A stretch of 64,000 bases of DNA from Apium graveolens (taxonomy: Eukaryota > Streptophyta > Magnoliopsida > Apiales > Apiaceae). Positions 1-10,684 of this stretch are shown one piece after another; the stretch's first letter is position 1, and the number at the start of each line of letters is the position of its first letter. The stretch spans positions 42,892,192 through 42,956,191 of the forward strand of contig NC_133657.1 of assembly GCF_009905375.1 (NCBI RefSeq), in the 5' to 3' direction. The position numbers and the translations under genes are program-made. Under the pieces are notes generated by a model. It had not been told where the DNA came from and made no database searches. It saw only the letters and a list, made by a program, of their open reading frames with translations.

Positions 1-931
1 ACGGTGATTAGAGCTTGCCAAATGGGCGGGTTTGAACGCTCATTCGGGACGGTTCGTACGGAAACCGTAAAAATTCGGACCGAAACCGGGCCGGTTCAAA
101 ACCCGCCCAGCTCGCTAAATTAGGTGAACCGAACACGATTACTAATTTTAGAACCCGGGACCGCACGAGCCGCACGGACCAGGCAACTCGCACAGCCGCA
201 CGTGGGTGTGCCTCACGCGCCGACGTCTTCCTGCTCTTCTTTAGAACAACTATTTAATGTAATTTTATTTAAAGTTTTAATATTATTGATTTGTAATTTT
301 TTAATATTTGATGCGGTTTGTTCCGTTTTTTTAGAGAGGAGTCCTCTCACATCATTTGTAATTTTTTTAAATTAATAAAATTTATAAGAGGTACCGTCCT
401 CTTTTTAACCAAAAAGTTAAAATAATAAAATTAACTAATTACAATTATAATATTTCGAATAAATTATTTGACATAATAGAAAATAATGTTATATTTTATA
501 AATTATTTTTTAATAAACATCGATATACTAATTCGAATTTTATATAGTAAAAAATATTTATTACAATTTCAATACATGAATTTAAATTAGAATACAATTC
601 GAATATTAGCATTGAAAATTAAAATACAATAGCACCTACCGTTTTAAAGAAACACAGTCTGACAGTGACACTGTGACATGACACAACATGACACATGAAG
701 GAAATTGACAGGTTCAACCCGCGGGCCAGCCCGCGTGCCAACCCGTGAACCGCCTGGCACGCACACGAACTCAGTGCCGAATCCGGGTTACCTTCTGTTA
801 GCTCAAACCCAGCCCGGCCCAATTCGTTCACCTTCTAGTGCCGGTTCAGTATTGATATTTCTCGGTCCCAACCCGCTATAAACCCGGCCCGGCCCGTATG
901 ACCCGCACGGATGGCCACCTCTAACGGTGAT
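1..931. mobile_element. non-autonomous hAT-like DNA transposon with 8-bp target duplication
   Basis: The octamer ACGGTGAT is at 1-8 and again at 924-931, so the element itself is 9-923 (915 bp). The left end reads TAGAGCTTGCCAAATGGGCG and the right end, read inward on the minus strand, TAGAGGTGGCCATCCGTGCG; 17 of the first 24 positions agree. An 8-bp duplication, TAGAG-type termini and GC-rich subterminal blocks (GGGCCGGG-like) fit hAT elements. The middle is AT-rich with no transposase; its two small ORFs (8-193 minus, 619-831 minus) look fortuitous. It lies in the gypsy LTR that resumes at 932. A transposase elsewhere must have moved it. Family placement is inferred from end structure only. 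Confidence 0.8.
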
Positions 932-1066
932 GACGATGTTCTGAGTCCTAAATTCTATAAATAAATAAATAAAATAATTATGTAAAATATGTTTGGACTT
1001 AAATAATTAATTTTTGTTGGTGTTGGGTTGTACAGAATAATATTGTGGATTGTTGAGAATTGTTGA

Positions 1067-1098
1067 CGTCGATTATAATCGACGGGTAGTTATAAATA
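1067..1098 (+). promoter_or_regulatory. 18-bp perfect palindrome next to a TATA box in a gypsy LTR
   Basis: CGTCGATTATAATCGACG at 1067-1084 is its own reverse complement. TATAAATA starts at 1091, seven bases further on. The position inside an LTR suggests a promoter with a site for a dimeric factor; that role is inference. Confidence 0.45.
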
Positions 1099-2130
1099 AA
1101 GAAGTTGCTGCCAAAATTTTCTAAAATATATTTGTAATCGTGCATAATTATGTTCTACGTGTTATCCCTATTTATGCTCAAAAGATGTGATTACATGATT
1201 ATATGTATAATAATAATACGAGTCGGGTTGTTGGATTTGGGTTATTAGGATTTGAGGATATCAAGCATGTCGGTATAACTAATTAGGGTATTCTGTAATT
1301 GTAGATCCCAGTCGAGTTGTTCCAGGATCAAAGTCAGCGTGAAAGCTATTAGGGTTGTAAAGCGTTGCAAGGCAAGTACCCTGACCATCTTTTATGGTTC
1401 AGTGCATATGAATAGCTAAATGTTTTATTCTCGTAATGGAACAGAAATGTTTTAAGTTACGTATCCCCTGTAGTTATAAATCACTATTTTCGAATTGTTT
1501 TAGGGAAAAGTAACTTCGAAAGGTACCTGTCTCAAATGGAATGATTTGTGAAACGGATTTTATATGTGTGCTGGCTAAATAACTGATTTTAAAAATGAGA
1601 TAGGTACAAGGTTTTGAAAACTGGATTAAAAACGCTCAGATATGGATACATTGGGGCCAGAGTAGGCCTATGAGGTGGCATAAGAGGCTAATTCAGGGCG
1701 CGCATTATAAAACCGACTTATGTCCAGCAGGTCAGAGACCTGGCTAGTCCTCTGAGTTCCGGAACAGGTAAATGGGATGGCAGTTAGAGCCGTCTTGTGT
1801 TGATAGCCTGATCAGCTATTTTCACATATCCGCTATGTATCTAATTGGGATTTGTGAATTATCTGTAAGCAAAATTGATTGATACAGGGTTTTATAAAAT
1901 AGTTAGCATGCATAAAATTAGACTCTGGTATTATGCAGCACACTACAATGTGTTTTCACAAGCATGCTAATAGTGATATCCAGTTACTTTGATTATTATT
2001 ATGAAATGTTGATATCATGATTACAGCTCTGTTCCCATTATTGTTACATTACTGTTTTAATTTTTTATACATATTTGGTACTGCTGAGCGATTATGCTCA
2101 CCCTTGCAAACTGTTATGTATATTTCGCAG

Positions 2131-2214
2131 ATGCCTAGAAGATCAGTCAGACCGACCTGTGTTCCCGCCCCTACTGGACCTGGCTCCTCTGAGGTAGTTT
2201 GTATCAGACCATGA
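2131..2214 (+). other. 27-codon micro-ORF in the gypsy LTR, after a CAG acceptor-like site
   Basis: The ATG follows a CAG at 2128-2130 and lies about 30 nt after GCTCACCCTTGC (2096-2107). The same arrangement occurs in the two Tekay LTR families of the window. The peptide is basic at its start (MPRRSVRP) and then Pro/Gly-rich. It has no recognisable domain and translation is unproven. Confidence 0.35.
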
Positions 2215-2420
2215 GGTCTGAAGAGATGCTGAATTAAGTTAGTGTGTCTTAGATAATGAATTAAGAGTTTGTAATAATAAGAATCTGAATTATACTTGAA
2301 CCTGGATCGGATCTTGGTTCGGGGTCAAGTTAGTATATTTTAATAATAATTTTGTTGTTTATATTTTTGGTAATTGTGTTAGTGACGTCAACTCCTGACC
2401 TAGGGGTTGAGGCCTTCACA

Positions 2421-4670
2421 TTTGAAACCACTAGATGCAACAAAATTATCATGCATGTTATGGCTAATAGGAAATGGCATGCTTGGTGCAAACATGTTAT
2501 TCCAGTAAGGCATGCTAAATGGCATTTGAGGCATATTGTATGCAGCATAATATGGATTAGGTGCAAATGGCATATTAGCAAATTGTGCATTCATATTCTG
2601 TGTAGGCATAGCATTAACAGGCATGGGAGGCATGGCATTCATGTTAGGAAATTGAGACTGAACAGATATGGGAGTAGGCATGGCAGATTTGCAATTAACA
2701 GACAAATGATTTACACTACCACACTTGACACAGATCTTTCTAGGAGCATATTTATCAGGTGTGTAGTTATTGTGTTTGTTAATCCCTACTTTACCATTCC
2801 TATTGTTTTTCTTTTTAGTCTCTGTTTTTACCTCTATTTTCTCAAGTCTGTCACTTAACTGTTTGACAGTCATGTGACCAATATTAGCCTTTTTCCCTTT
2901 CTTAGCTTGACTGACTCTCCTGAAACAAAGTTCTTGGAAACAGACCCATACTTATCATTTAGCTTGGTTAATTTGGCTTTGCTAATGGGTTTGCTTACAG
3001 CCGACGGATGAGGATTTTTATCATTCGACGGATAACACTTTTTGTTATCCGACGGATAGTCCTCATCATCCGTCGAGTCTACATCTCTCAGCAACCCATC
3101 TACCAAAATAGGTTGTAGTTTCTCCTTATTCTTTTTCCAGGCTTCATCACAAAAAGACTCAATTCCTTGAACCTTGGTGATTTGAGAATGAACATCTCTA
3201 GATGTTTTCCATGCTTTAATGCTTCTTTAAAATTTCTTCCTTTTTCAAGGACTCAGTTAATTCCTCCTTGGCAATCCTACACTCAATTTTTAGTTTTTCA
3301 AACTCAACAAACTGAGACTCAAGCACATTATTCCTCTCACTTAAAAACAAGTTGTTTTCTTTGATTTTAGCATTTTCTTCAGTGAGGGACTTAAGTGTAA
3401 CACGCAAATGATACAATTCTGTAGACATGTCATTTATTGCATCATTACACTCAGCTTTAGATAAATGTGCAAGGTTTGTAGTGATTACCTGATTGCTTGA
3501 GGAACTTGTCTCTGTTTCATCAGACTTGGCCATAAGGGCTAGACTGACATACCTGACATCTTCATCTTCATCCAAGCCATCAGCTGCCCCGTCATTCTCT
3601 TGTGTAATAAAAGCCCTTTCCTTTTGTTTGAGTAGATCAAAGTATTTTTGCTTGTAATCTACAGACTCAAATCTTTTCTTACTGGAATCTGAATTTCTAC
3701 ACTCATTTGCAAAATGTCCTGCCAAGCCACATTTGAAACATTTGAATTTTGACTTATCCACCATGTTTCTATTTGGCTTGGCTGCTCCAAAGTTCTTTTT
3801 GAACTTGAGCTTGGCAAATCTTCTTGAAAGGAATGCTAGGTGCTCATCAATGTCCTCCATGTCATCTTGGCTCAATGAATCTTTATTTTCTGTAGCTAGC
3901 CCCTTACCCTTGCTTTCACAGACCTTTGAAGTTGATTCCACAGCTTCCATCTTCACTTCCTTCTCCTTTTCCAGATCAGCAACTAGTGCAATGGATCCTC
4001 CTTTCTTCTTTCCTCTCTCCATTCTTTCATCCTGCTCTATCTCAAGCTCATAGGTTTTCAGAATGCCATACAGTCTCTCTAAAGTAAACTCCTTATAATC
4101 CTGTGAGTTTCTCAATGAGACTGTCATTGGTTTCCATTCCTTTGGAAGAGATCTGAGAAATTTCAGATTGGAGTCTTTAGTCTGATAGACTCTTCCATGC
4201 AACTTAAGAGCATTTAGTAGTTTTTGGAATCTACTAAAAATGTTAGTGAATGATTCACTTTCTTCATTGTGAAAATGCTCATATTGCTGAATCAGGAGCT
4301 ACATTTTATTTTCTCTTACTTGCTCAGTACCATCACAGATTATCTGTATTGTGTCCCAAACTTCCTTGGCATTCTTGCAGTTGATGATGTTATCAAAATT
4401 GTCTGCATCAACACCATTGAACAGAATGTTCATGGCCTTTTTATCTTTCCTGACTTGTTCAATTTCAGGATCAAACCATTCATGCCTTGGCTTTGGAACA
4501 GATGGCTCATTTCCTGTTGCAGCTCTCATTGGAACATGAGGGCCTCTTTCTATGCAGTCCACATAGGCCTCATCTTGAGAGAGCATGTGAAGATGCATCT
4601 TTACCTTCCAATGATGGTAATTATCTTTATCAAGAAAAGGAATCTTGACTCCAACATCTTTCTTGTTCAT
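2421..4670 (-). pseudogene. gag: broken SIRE-type gag (UBN2-like, two zinc knuckles)
   Basis: Gag packages retrotransposon RNA in cytoplasmic particles. The start at 4670 (MNKKDVGVKIPFLDKDNYHH) matches the N-terminus of SIRE/Maximus Gag, and the UBN2-like core continues to about 4000. A CCHC knuckle CFKCGLAGHFANEC is near 3720, a coiled coil follows (3220-3400), and a second knuckle CVKCGSVNHLSVNC lies near 2730 with a Met/Pro/Asn-rich tail. It is broken: an in-frame TAG follows ENKM near 4300, and frame changes occur near 3200 and 2870. At 2421 the reading frame runs into the gypsy LTR. Between the knuckle regions, 3001-3076 holds four copies of the ATCCGTCGA-type motif also found in this element's LTR. 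Confidence 0.8.
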
Positions 4671-4711
4671 CTTGCTGAATTGTTTTGATCTTTAAACTCT
4701 TTGTAGATTAA

Positions 4712-4729
4712 GAGCTTGCTCTGATACCA
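4712..4729 (-). other. primer binding site, initiator Met-tRNA type (SIRE-A)
   Basis: On the minus strand, TGGTATCAGAGCAAGCTC starts two bases after the LTR end (...ACTAACA, 4732). TGGTATCAGAGC is complementary to the 3' end of plant initiator tRNA-Met. Confidence 0.85.
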
Positions 4730-4731
4730 AT

Positions 4732-5761
4732 TGTTAGTCCCTTAACAATGAAGCAAGAATTATAGAAGGGGAGTTGAATGAAATTCTTGAACCTTTTTTT
4801 TGAAATTAAAATGTTCAACTCGATTATTGATATATTTGTTTTGATTAGCACAATGCGGAATATAAAATTGAATGAATCAAAACACAAGTAATTAAAAACA
4901 AGAGTCTTTAAAAACTTTCTGGTGGATTTAAATAATTCCACCAGAGATATATATAATATATCGAGAGGACTCTGTGTGCAGAAATGCCCACAGCTGCTTA
5001 CAAATTGAACTGCTGAGAAAACAGGAAATGCTAAAGATTAAGCTTACAAGGATTTCTCTGTTTTTGTATTTCTCAACTATCTCAGTTATTTTTCTATTTG
5101 CTACTCTCTTGGTTTATATAATACCAAGATTACAAAGTCAAAAAGACTAAACAAATATAAAATCTAACAGTCTTAATCTTTGCTGCTTTTTGTCCTCTAT
5201 TACCCAGTTAATGGGCTTCCACAATGTGTTTGTATCCAACTCGACGGCTGTGTGTCAGCTTTCACTGTTCAACTGATGTTTGAATTCTTGATATGATCAT
5301 CCGTCGACTTTCAGATCATCCGTCGATGACTTGATTGATCATCCGTCGACTGCTATGTTAAACATCCGTTGATAGTCATTTGATCATCCGTCGAAGGCTT
5401 TGTTAATCATCCGTCGGTAGCTATTTTGGCACTTGACTTCATTTCACTTATACAGAATTACAAGACATTACTTATGTACAGTTAATCAACCTATTCTGCA
5501 TATCTAGTTATAGTCAACATGACTTATATGCTACTACAGATTCTATACAAAGGTGCATACATCACTGTGCTACAAACTTATTATTACATAAGCTACTCAC
5601 TCGATGGATAATAAGTTAATCATCTGTCGGGACAATAATGAGTTATCCGTCGGGACTATAATTCTTATCCGTCGAATGCTACATTATTTCACTAAGTAAA
5701 ATCTACTTAGATGTTTTGTTTATGAAATCATCATGTATACAACATATGCACAACATATTCA
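4732..5761 (-). repeat. SIRE-A 5' LTR (1030 bp) with ATCCGTCGA motif arrays
   Basis: On the minus strand the LTR runs from TGAATATGTTG (5761) to ACTAACA (4732) and is followed by the PBS. It carries nine copies of ATCCGTCGA or one-base variants at 5299, 5318, 5341, 5364, 5386, 5409, 5622, 5645 and 5667. The first six are spaced 19-23 bp. The second LTR is not in the window, so the limits rest on the TG...CA ends, the PBS and the change of sequence at 5762. Confidence 0.75.
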
Positions 5762-7915
5762 TTCGCCGGAAAAGCTTGGTGGTCACCGTTAATGGCGGCC
5801 GGCCACCGGAGCTGTGGGTTGGGGAAGACGACAGGGAAAAATTACCATTTAGTACCACGAAGTTTCCCTAACTTGCAAATTTAATATTTTAGTTTTAAAA
5901 ATCTATAAAATTCGGTTTCTTATTTATAAAAAATTCAAAAATTAGATTTTTTTTATTATTTTCAGAAATTGTATTTTCTTTTTATAATTATTTTTATAAA
6001 TAGTTTTTAATTATTTAAAATTCCAAAATTAATTATTTATTATTCGGAAAATTATTTTTGATTAAAAAATAACTCTTAATTATCTAATTAATTAATTTTA
6101 GTTGATAAATAATTATTTATTTAGTCAATTAATTTAAATATTAATTGATTAATTAATTTATTTTGTTATTAATTAATTAATTTATTTTGTTAATAATTAA
6201 TTTTAATTGATTATTTAATTAAATTTAATTATTTTAGTTTAATTTAAAAAATTCCGAAAAATAGTTTCGAGTTTTAAAATATTATTTTAAATTATTTTTA
6301 AGGCTCGATAATTATTATTAAATCATTTTAAAGTCAGATTCGGGTGTTCGAACCCTATTATTTAATTATAAAATGATTCGAAGACCTGTTTTAATTCTGA
6401 AAATTTGTTCAAAAATTCGTAATAAATAGACCGTTCGTCCGTTTAATACGAAATGAACGCCTCTAGACTCAAAAAAATATTCTTCTTCTATTAAAAATAC
6501 TTTCGAGACCTAAATCCTTTTGTATCGAAAGGTCATTTATTTTTTTGAGTATTTTAAGTCGGTTATTGATCGATAAATACTATTTTTTACCTGGTTTCAA
6601 TTCTAAAAATTCCGAGTCCTACCTTTGAATGATATGTGTTACATGAATTATGTGTTATATGAATAACATGATTACGTGCTATGTGACCTGTATGTTATCT
6701 GTCTACAATTCCCAATACCGTGATTAAGTATAAACGATCGGGTAGATGTCGAGACGTATAGTTACGTCGATTGAATTCGGTCTTGTCAATTGAAATAATA
6801 TCTTTTATGATAGATACACCTAGTTTAAGGCATTCAAAGCCAGGCAATGATAGTGAAAGTAAAGTCTGATTGTGTATGGTTAGGAACGAGTAGATACAAG
6901 GTAGAGGTGAGCATAGAATGGTGATTGAAGGCTAGAAAGCGAATCAATCGAGGCAAGTATTCCTGAACTTTCTTACAATATACTGCAAATATTTCTTTCC
7001 TATTCTAAGTTCAGAGTAGTTAACTATTTTATATTTCGCTGCAATTACTCTTATTATGCACGTACCTTTCATTATTGTTCCTTTATTATCGATTGATCTC
7101 TTGAGCAAATACCTATTATTCCGGGTTATTTGCGAACCCTGAATCAGGATGTTTTGAAATCAAAATAATTTGAAATCAAAATACTCTACGGGCTGGATGG
7201 TTACTATGAGGGCCAGTGATAAACTGGACTCTATGGGTCGGGGATGGATAGGACCATTGGGCCATAGTGCCTGGGTACCCGAATGGATCTATACAAGTAG
7301 GTATAGATCTACACTATATCTTGACTGATCAGCAGGGTATGAGTGTGAACGTTGATCTAGTGTCTAGTCTAATTCATTATTGATCGCCATAAACGACATT
7401 CCTTCTTGAAAAGTTTTATGATTACAAAACCGGACAAAACCCTGATTCAGGAGATGAATCCGGGAATTGCTCGTCACTTTTGACCTATGATGGAGGCTAA
7501 TAAAAGCCAATGTTTTATTCGCTCAACCACTTCCAATAAATAAAAAAAAAATGTTTGTAAATTATTTAAAGATCATGTCCGGAAATTTATTTTGACATTG
7601 ACACTTGGAAATCAGTCATGATACTTGCTGGGCATTTTTGGCTCACACTTACTTTGTGAATTCTTATTTATTTCAGAATCAAATGAGGATAAAAGTGAAT
7701 AGCTCTTAATATATAGCAGAAGTTAGAAAGATCTTAGCTCCAAGAGGATGAAGATGTTAGAATGAATAAGACAAGTGAGTTAGTACAGAGGTAATAAACT
7801 TGTATTTTAGTCGTCGTAGATTTTAGAAAGTTAGATTCTTATTTCATACCATAACCTGTAAATGATCCGGAATTGAGGGGTCATTTGTATGTTATATTAT
7901 ATATGTAATGATTAT
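5762..7915 (+). mobile_element. gypsy LTR fragment related to the solo LTR at 24,577-47,217
   Basis: No coding sequence. Several blocks match the solo LTR in the same order and strand: AATAAATAGACCGTTC near 6420 and 26,750, the GATTACGTGCTATGTGA region near 6670 and 27,000, and the GGTTGGATGGTT-type block near 7190 and 27,710. GCTCACACTTACTTTG with a pyrimidine tract and CAG at 7641-7676 matches the acceptor-like block of the other gypsy LTRs. SIRE-A occupies its left side. The right limit is approximate. Confidence 0.6.
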
Positions 7916-8121
7916 TTAGTGACACTCAATCTTTCTCCCGAACCGAATAGACCGAAATAAAATTCGGTTCAGTCCGGTTTATTGTAAAAAATATTTCGAT
8001 CCGGACCGTATAGACCAAATTATAAATACTATAATTTTATATTATATACATTTTACATATACCTTAAAAATTATAATCAAAATTTTTAAATTGTAATTGT
8101 ATTTCTACACTATAAGTACTA
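7916..8121. other. unassigned AT-rich segment
   Basis: It contains two complementary CCGAACCGAATAGACC / GGTTCAGTCCGG-like stretches of the kind found in many small plant transposons. I see no clear terminal repeats and no gene. Confidence 0.3.
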
Positions 8122-8414
8122 TGTAACACCCCCAGATCCGGGGTCGGGGATCCGGGTTGTCACGGTCTTTCTTTCCACAATATCACTTCACTTAATTAAT
8201 AATAAATAACCTCATGCTGTGACCCCATACTAACACACACCACAACCTGTTATAGTCTCAGAGATGAAATTGAAATAAGTACAAGTCTTTGAATCCACCA
8301 TTTAAAAGTTATTACAACCCAAAATGATTACTTGATAAATTTACAATTAATTGCCATTATCTGCCACAAGTTATAATTATACATAATTTGATTCTCAAAA
8401 GTAGATGGTCTGAA

Positions 8415-8516
8415 CTACAATGGATCTACCTCTGCAGCTATAGCAGCTACAACATCATCGGGAAGACGCGGGACGCTTCCCACGCGCTTGCGCTGGGTCT
8501 GCTGGAGTCTGGCCAT
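8415..8516 (-). other. 33-aa micro-ORF in Tekay-1 3' LTR
   Basis: The ORF starts MARLQQTQRKRVGSVPRLPD and is preserved with the same length in the other LTR (18457-18558). On the minus strand, TTCACTCTTGC, a pyrimidine tract and CACAACAACAG stand upstream, like a 3' splice site. A related peptide with aligned RVGSVP / RIGNVP cores occurs at the same place in the Tekay-2 LTR. The function is unknown. Confidence 0.4.
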
Positions 8517-9679
8517 CTCTCCTAACTGTTGTTGTGTGATGAAGAAATAAAGCAAGAGTGAACCTTACAGCTCGCAAGATAATACATAGTGATAACAATA
8601 ATATAAGTATCTAAATGGATACTTAATAGAATCTCTATCATGTGTAAGATAATTACTTACTAGATATAAGTAAAAACAAGGAATGAAGTTACCAATACTT
8701 CACCACACTTATATCATTTATAAAGCTACTTGAACTACCACCGTTCAAAGTATTATAAGTTTTAAGAAAAACATCCCATAGATGAGACCACAAGTTAAGA
8801 CTTGAATAGATTCAATCTTTGAAATATTATTGAATGAAAAAGTTATGAGATACTTTATTTAGTCCCGATATATATATATCCACATATATATCTCTTTAAA
8901 CATTTCCTGGAACCTCTGTTATGTAAAGTATGAACAGAGTTTGAAACATCCAATAAATTTTGGAAAGGAAAAGAATTTTGGCATAAACCAGATATCTTGC
9001 TGATCAGGCAAAGATACCAATAAGTAACCTTTTCTACTAGTAGATGGATGAATCCCCCACCGGTCATCACCCTGGCCTCATAAGGACCTTGTGCTGGACC
9101 GCCACCCGGCCTCTTACGCGTTGATGGACTGCCACCCAGCCACTTACACAATAATAGACCGTACCCCGGCCTGTCGCTTATGCCGACTCAATTAGATGGG
9201 CTTACTTCCCGAACATTGGGCAAGTAATCAATTCATTTACCAAAACTGCAACCTCGTTGCGAATATAAAATACACCACAGAGCCGGATTCCCCAGGTTTT
9301 GAGCGAGTATTTAAATCCCCTTAAAAAAAGAAGATCTTAAATATAAAAATGAGTTTTGGGATCCGCTCTAACTTTAAAAATCATTTTGAAGACTCGAAAA
9401 CACTTTATAGAGTGTTTGGAGTAAAGCTGATTTAATGAAGTAAATCAGTCCCCAGAATATTTAGAAAATGACTGAATATTATTATTTAAATAATATTCCC
9501 ACAAGGAATTATCTTTATAAAAATAATTGAAGTAGAAGTATTAAAACTTATACTTGAAACGAGTATTAAATAATCAAAGATATACTTATATGAAAGTATT
9601 ATCTTTATTTGAATAATCAAAAATAAGTTTGATTATCGACACCTTATTCTTTAATAAAATAAAGAATATACCTCAGCAA

Positions 9680-9890
9680 ATAATCGGAGTCATAGATCCT
9701 CAAATGAATATTCAAATAATATTCGGATAAATAAAATAAAAGGAGTCATAAGTCCTCGGAGGAATATTCAAGTAATACTCATTAAATAAAATAAAGTGAG
9801 TCATACATCCTCAATTGAATATTCAAATAATATTCATTTAATATAAAGGAGTCATACGCCTTCGAATAATATTCGAAATAATATTCAATA
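9680..9890 (-). repeat. roughly 60-bp minisatellite in Tekay-1 3' LTR, about 4 copies
   Basis: GGAGTCATA(G/A)(G/A)TCCTC followed by GAATATTCAAATAATATTC recurs about four times. The 5' LTR has only about two copies (19727-19840). The related Tekay-2 LTR has an equivalent array (54640-54790). Confidence 0.75.
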
Positions 9891-9949
9891 ATAAAATAAA
9901 GTTAAAGTTATCGAATAAACCTTATTCGATTAATAGTTTTGAAAACTAT

Positions 9950-9955
9950 GACCAT

Positions 9956-9989
<34 letters not shown>

Positions 9990-10002
9990 CCATATCCATA
10001 TA
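9950..10002. repeat. AT microsatellite in Tekay-1 3' LTR
   Basis: This is a run of TA dinucleotides interrupted by an AAATA. The 5' LTR has a shorter version at 19878-19915. Confidence 0.9.
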
Positions 10003-10617
10003 TACAAAATCTACTCGGGATCCTCGACTCCCGGTTTTAGAAAATATTTTCACCTTTGGGTCCCTATACTAAGGGTATATGCAAGTTACCGCTATTCTCT
10101 AGCATAGGTATTATCAACTGAACCAACAGATATATATTTCAAGAATATGAAACAGGCATGCATATATACCATATCACATGCTACAATATATCGCAAGAAT
10201 TTTGCTAAATAACCAATATGCATTTATCGCAAGATCATGCATATACAAATGTATACATCACAACAACAGTATAACGGATAGAATACTTGCCTGAGCGACT
10301 TGGGGTGATAAAAGGCTCGGGACGAGTCTGGTAACCTATAAACAACAAGTAAGTTGGAATTAAACCAAAATCACTTGTAAATCTATACTTTAACTAACTT
10401 AGACTCTAACGCTTGATTTGCGCTCACTGATTTGCTTAAGTCACTCGGGTACCCTCGGCTCCACCATTTTTAATAATTTAACCTTTACGAGTTTTAAAGA
10501 GATTCCTTCGCGAGTGTCTTACCAACTGCCTAACACACTTACCATAAATGTTTCATACATTAATTAACCCTTTTTGGTCTTTAACCTATGTTTCAAAGTA
10601 AGGCGAGGGAAAAAGTT

Positions 10618-10684
10618 TCGTTCGCGAAACGCCGTTACTTGAAACGGTCGTTTCTCCTAAACCGTGCATCGGAATCGAACGAAC
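10618..10684 (-). promoter_or_regulatory. strongly conserved LTR block around GTTTCGCGAACG
   Basis: The block with TTTCGCGAA and ACGGTTTAGGAGAAACGACC is almost identical to 53866-53925 in the more diverged Tekay-2 LTR and to 63530-63580, with about one change over the central 45 positions. Conservation above the LTR background suggests a regulatory element; this is inference from reading by eye. Confidence 0.45.

Larger units (their letters stand above)
932..2420 (+). mobile_element. Ty3/gypsy LTR fragment (3' part), target of the hAT insertion
   Basis: This non-coding stretch ends in GACGTCAACTCCTGACC followed by GGGGTTGAGGCCTTCACA at 2420, the usual CA end of a chromovirus-type LTR. At 2421 the sequence changes abruptly to the gag of a SIRE-type element on the other strand. 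It contains a TATA box near 1091 and the GCTCAC...CAG-ATG block at 2096-2133 shared with the other gypsy LTRs here. The left part, and so whether this is a solo LTR or the end of a full element, lies outside the window. Confidence 0.65.
2421..5761 (-). mobile_element. SIRE-type Ty1/copia retrotransposon, 5' part (SIRE-A)
   Basis: Read on the minus strand, the order is 5' LTR (4732-5761), PBS (4712-4729), then a broken SIRE-type gag to 2421. There a gypsy LTR interrupts it. Protease, integrase, RT and the 3' LTR must lie left of the window if they survive. The 5' LTR abuts another gypsy LTR fragment at 5762, which is therefore the insertion target. Confidence 0.8.

Noticed and set aside
2352..2858. 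168-codon plus-strand frame
   Set aside because: It is the antisense shadow of the SIRE-A gag tail; composition follows that frame and no domain is seen.
5299..5417. regularly spaced 9-bp repeats as a CRISPR-like array
   Set aside because: The repeats are too short, the element is a plant retrotransposon LTR and there are no cas genes; a motif array is the better description.
8855..9151. 98-codon frame in the Tekay-1 LTR (also 18731-19120 and 55392-55700)
   Set aside because: The frame recurs because the LTRs are homologous, but length and frame differ among copies and it crosses AT microsatellites; no sign of coding constraint, unlike the micro-ORF nearby.
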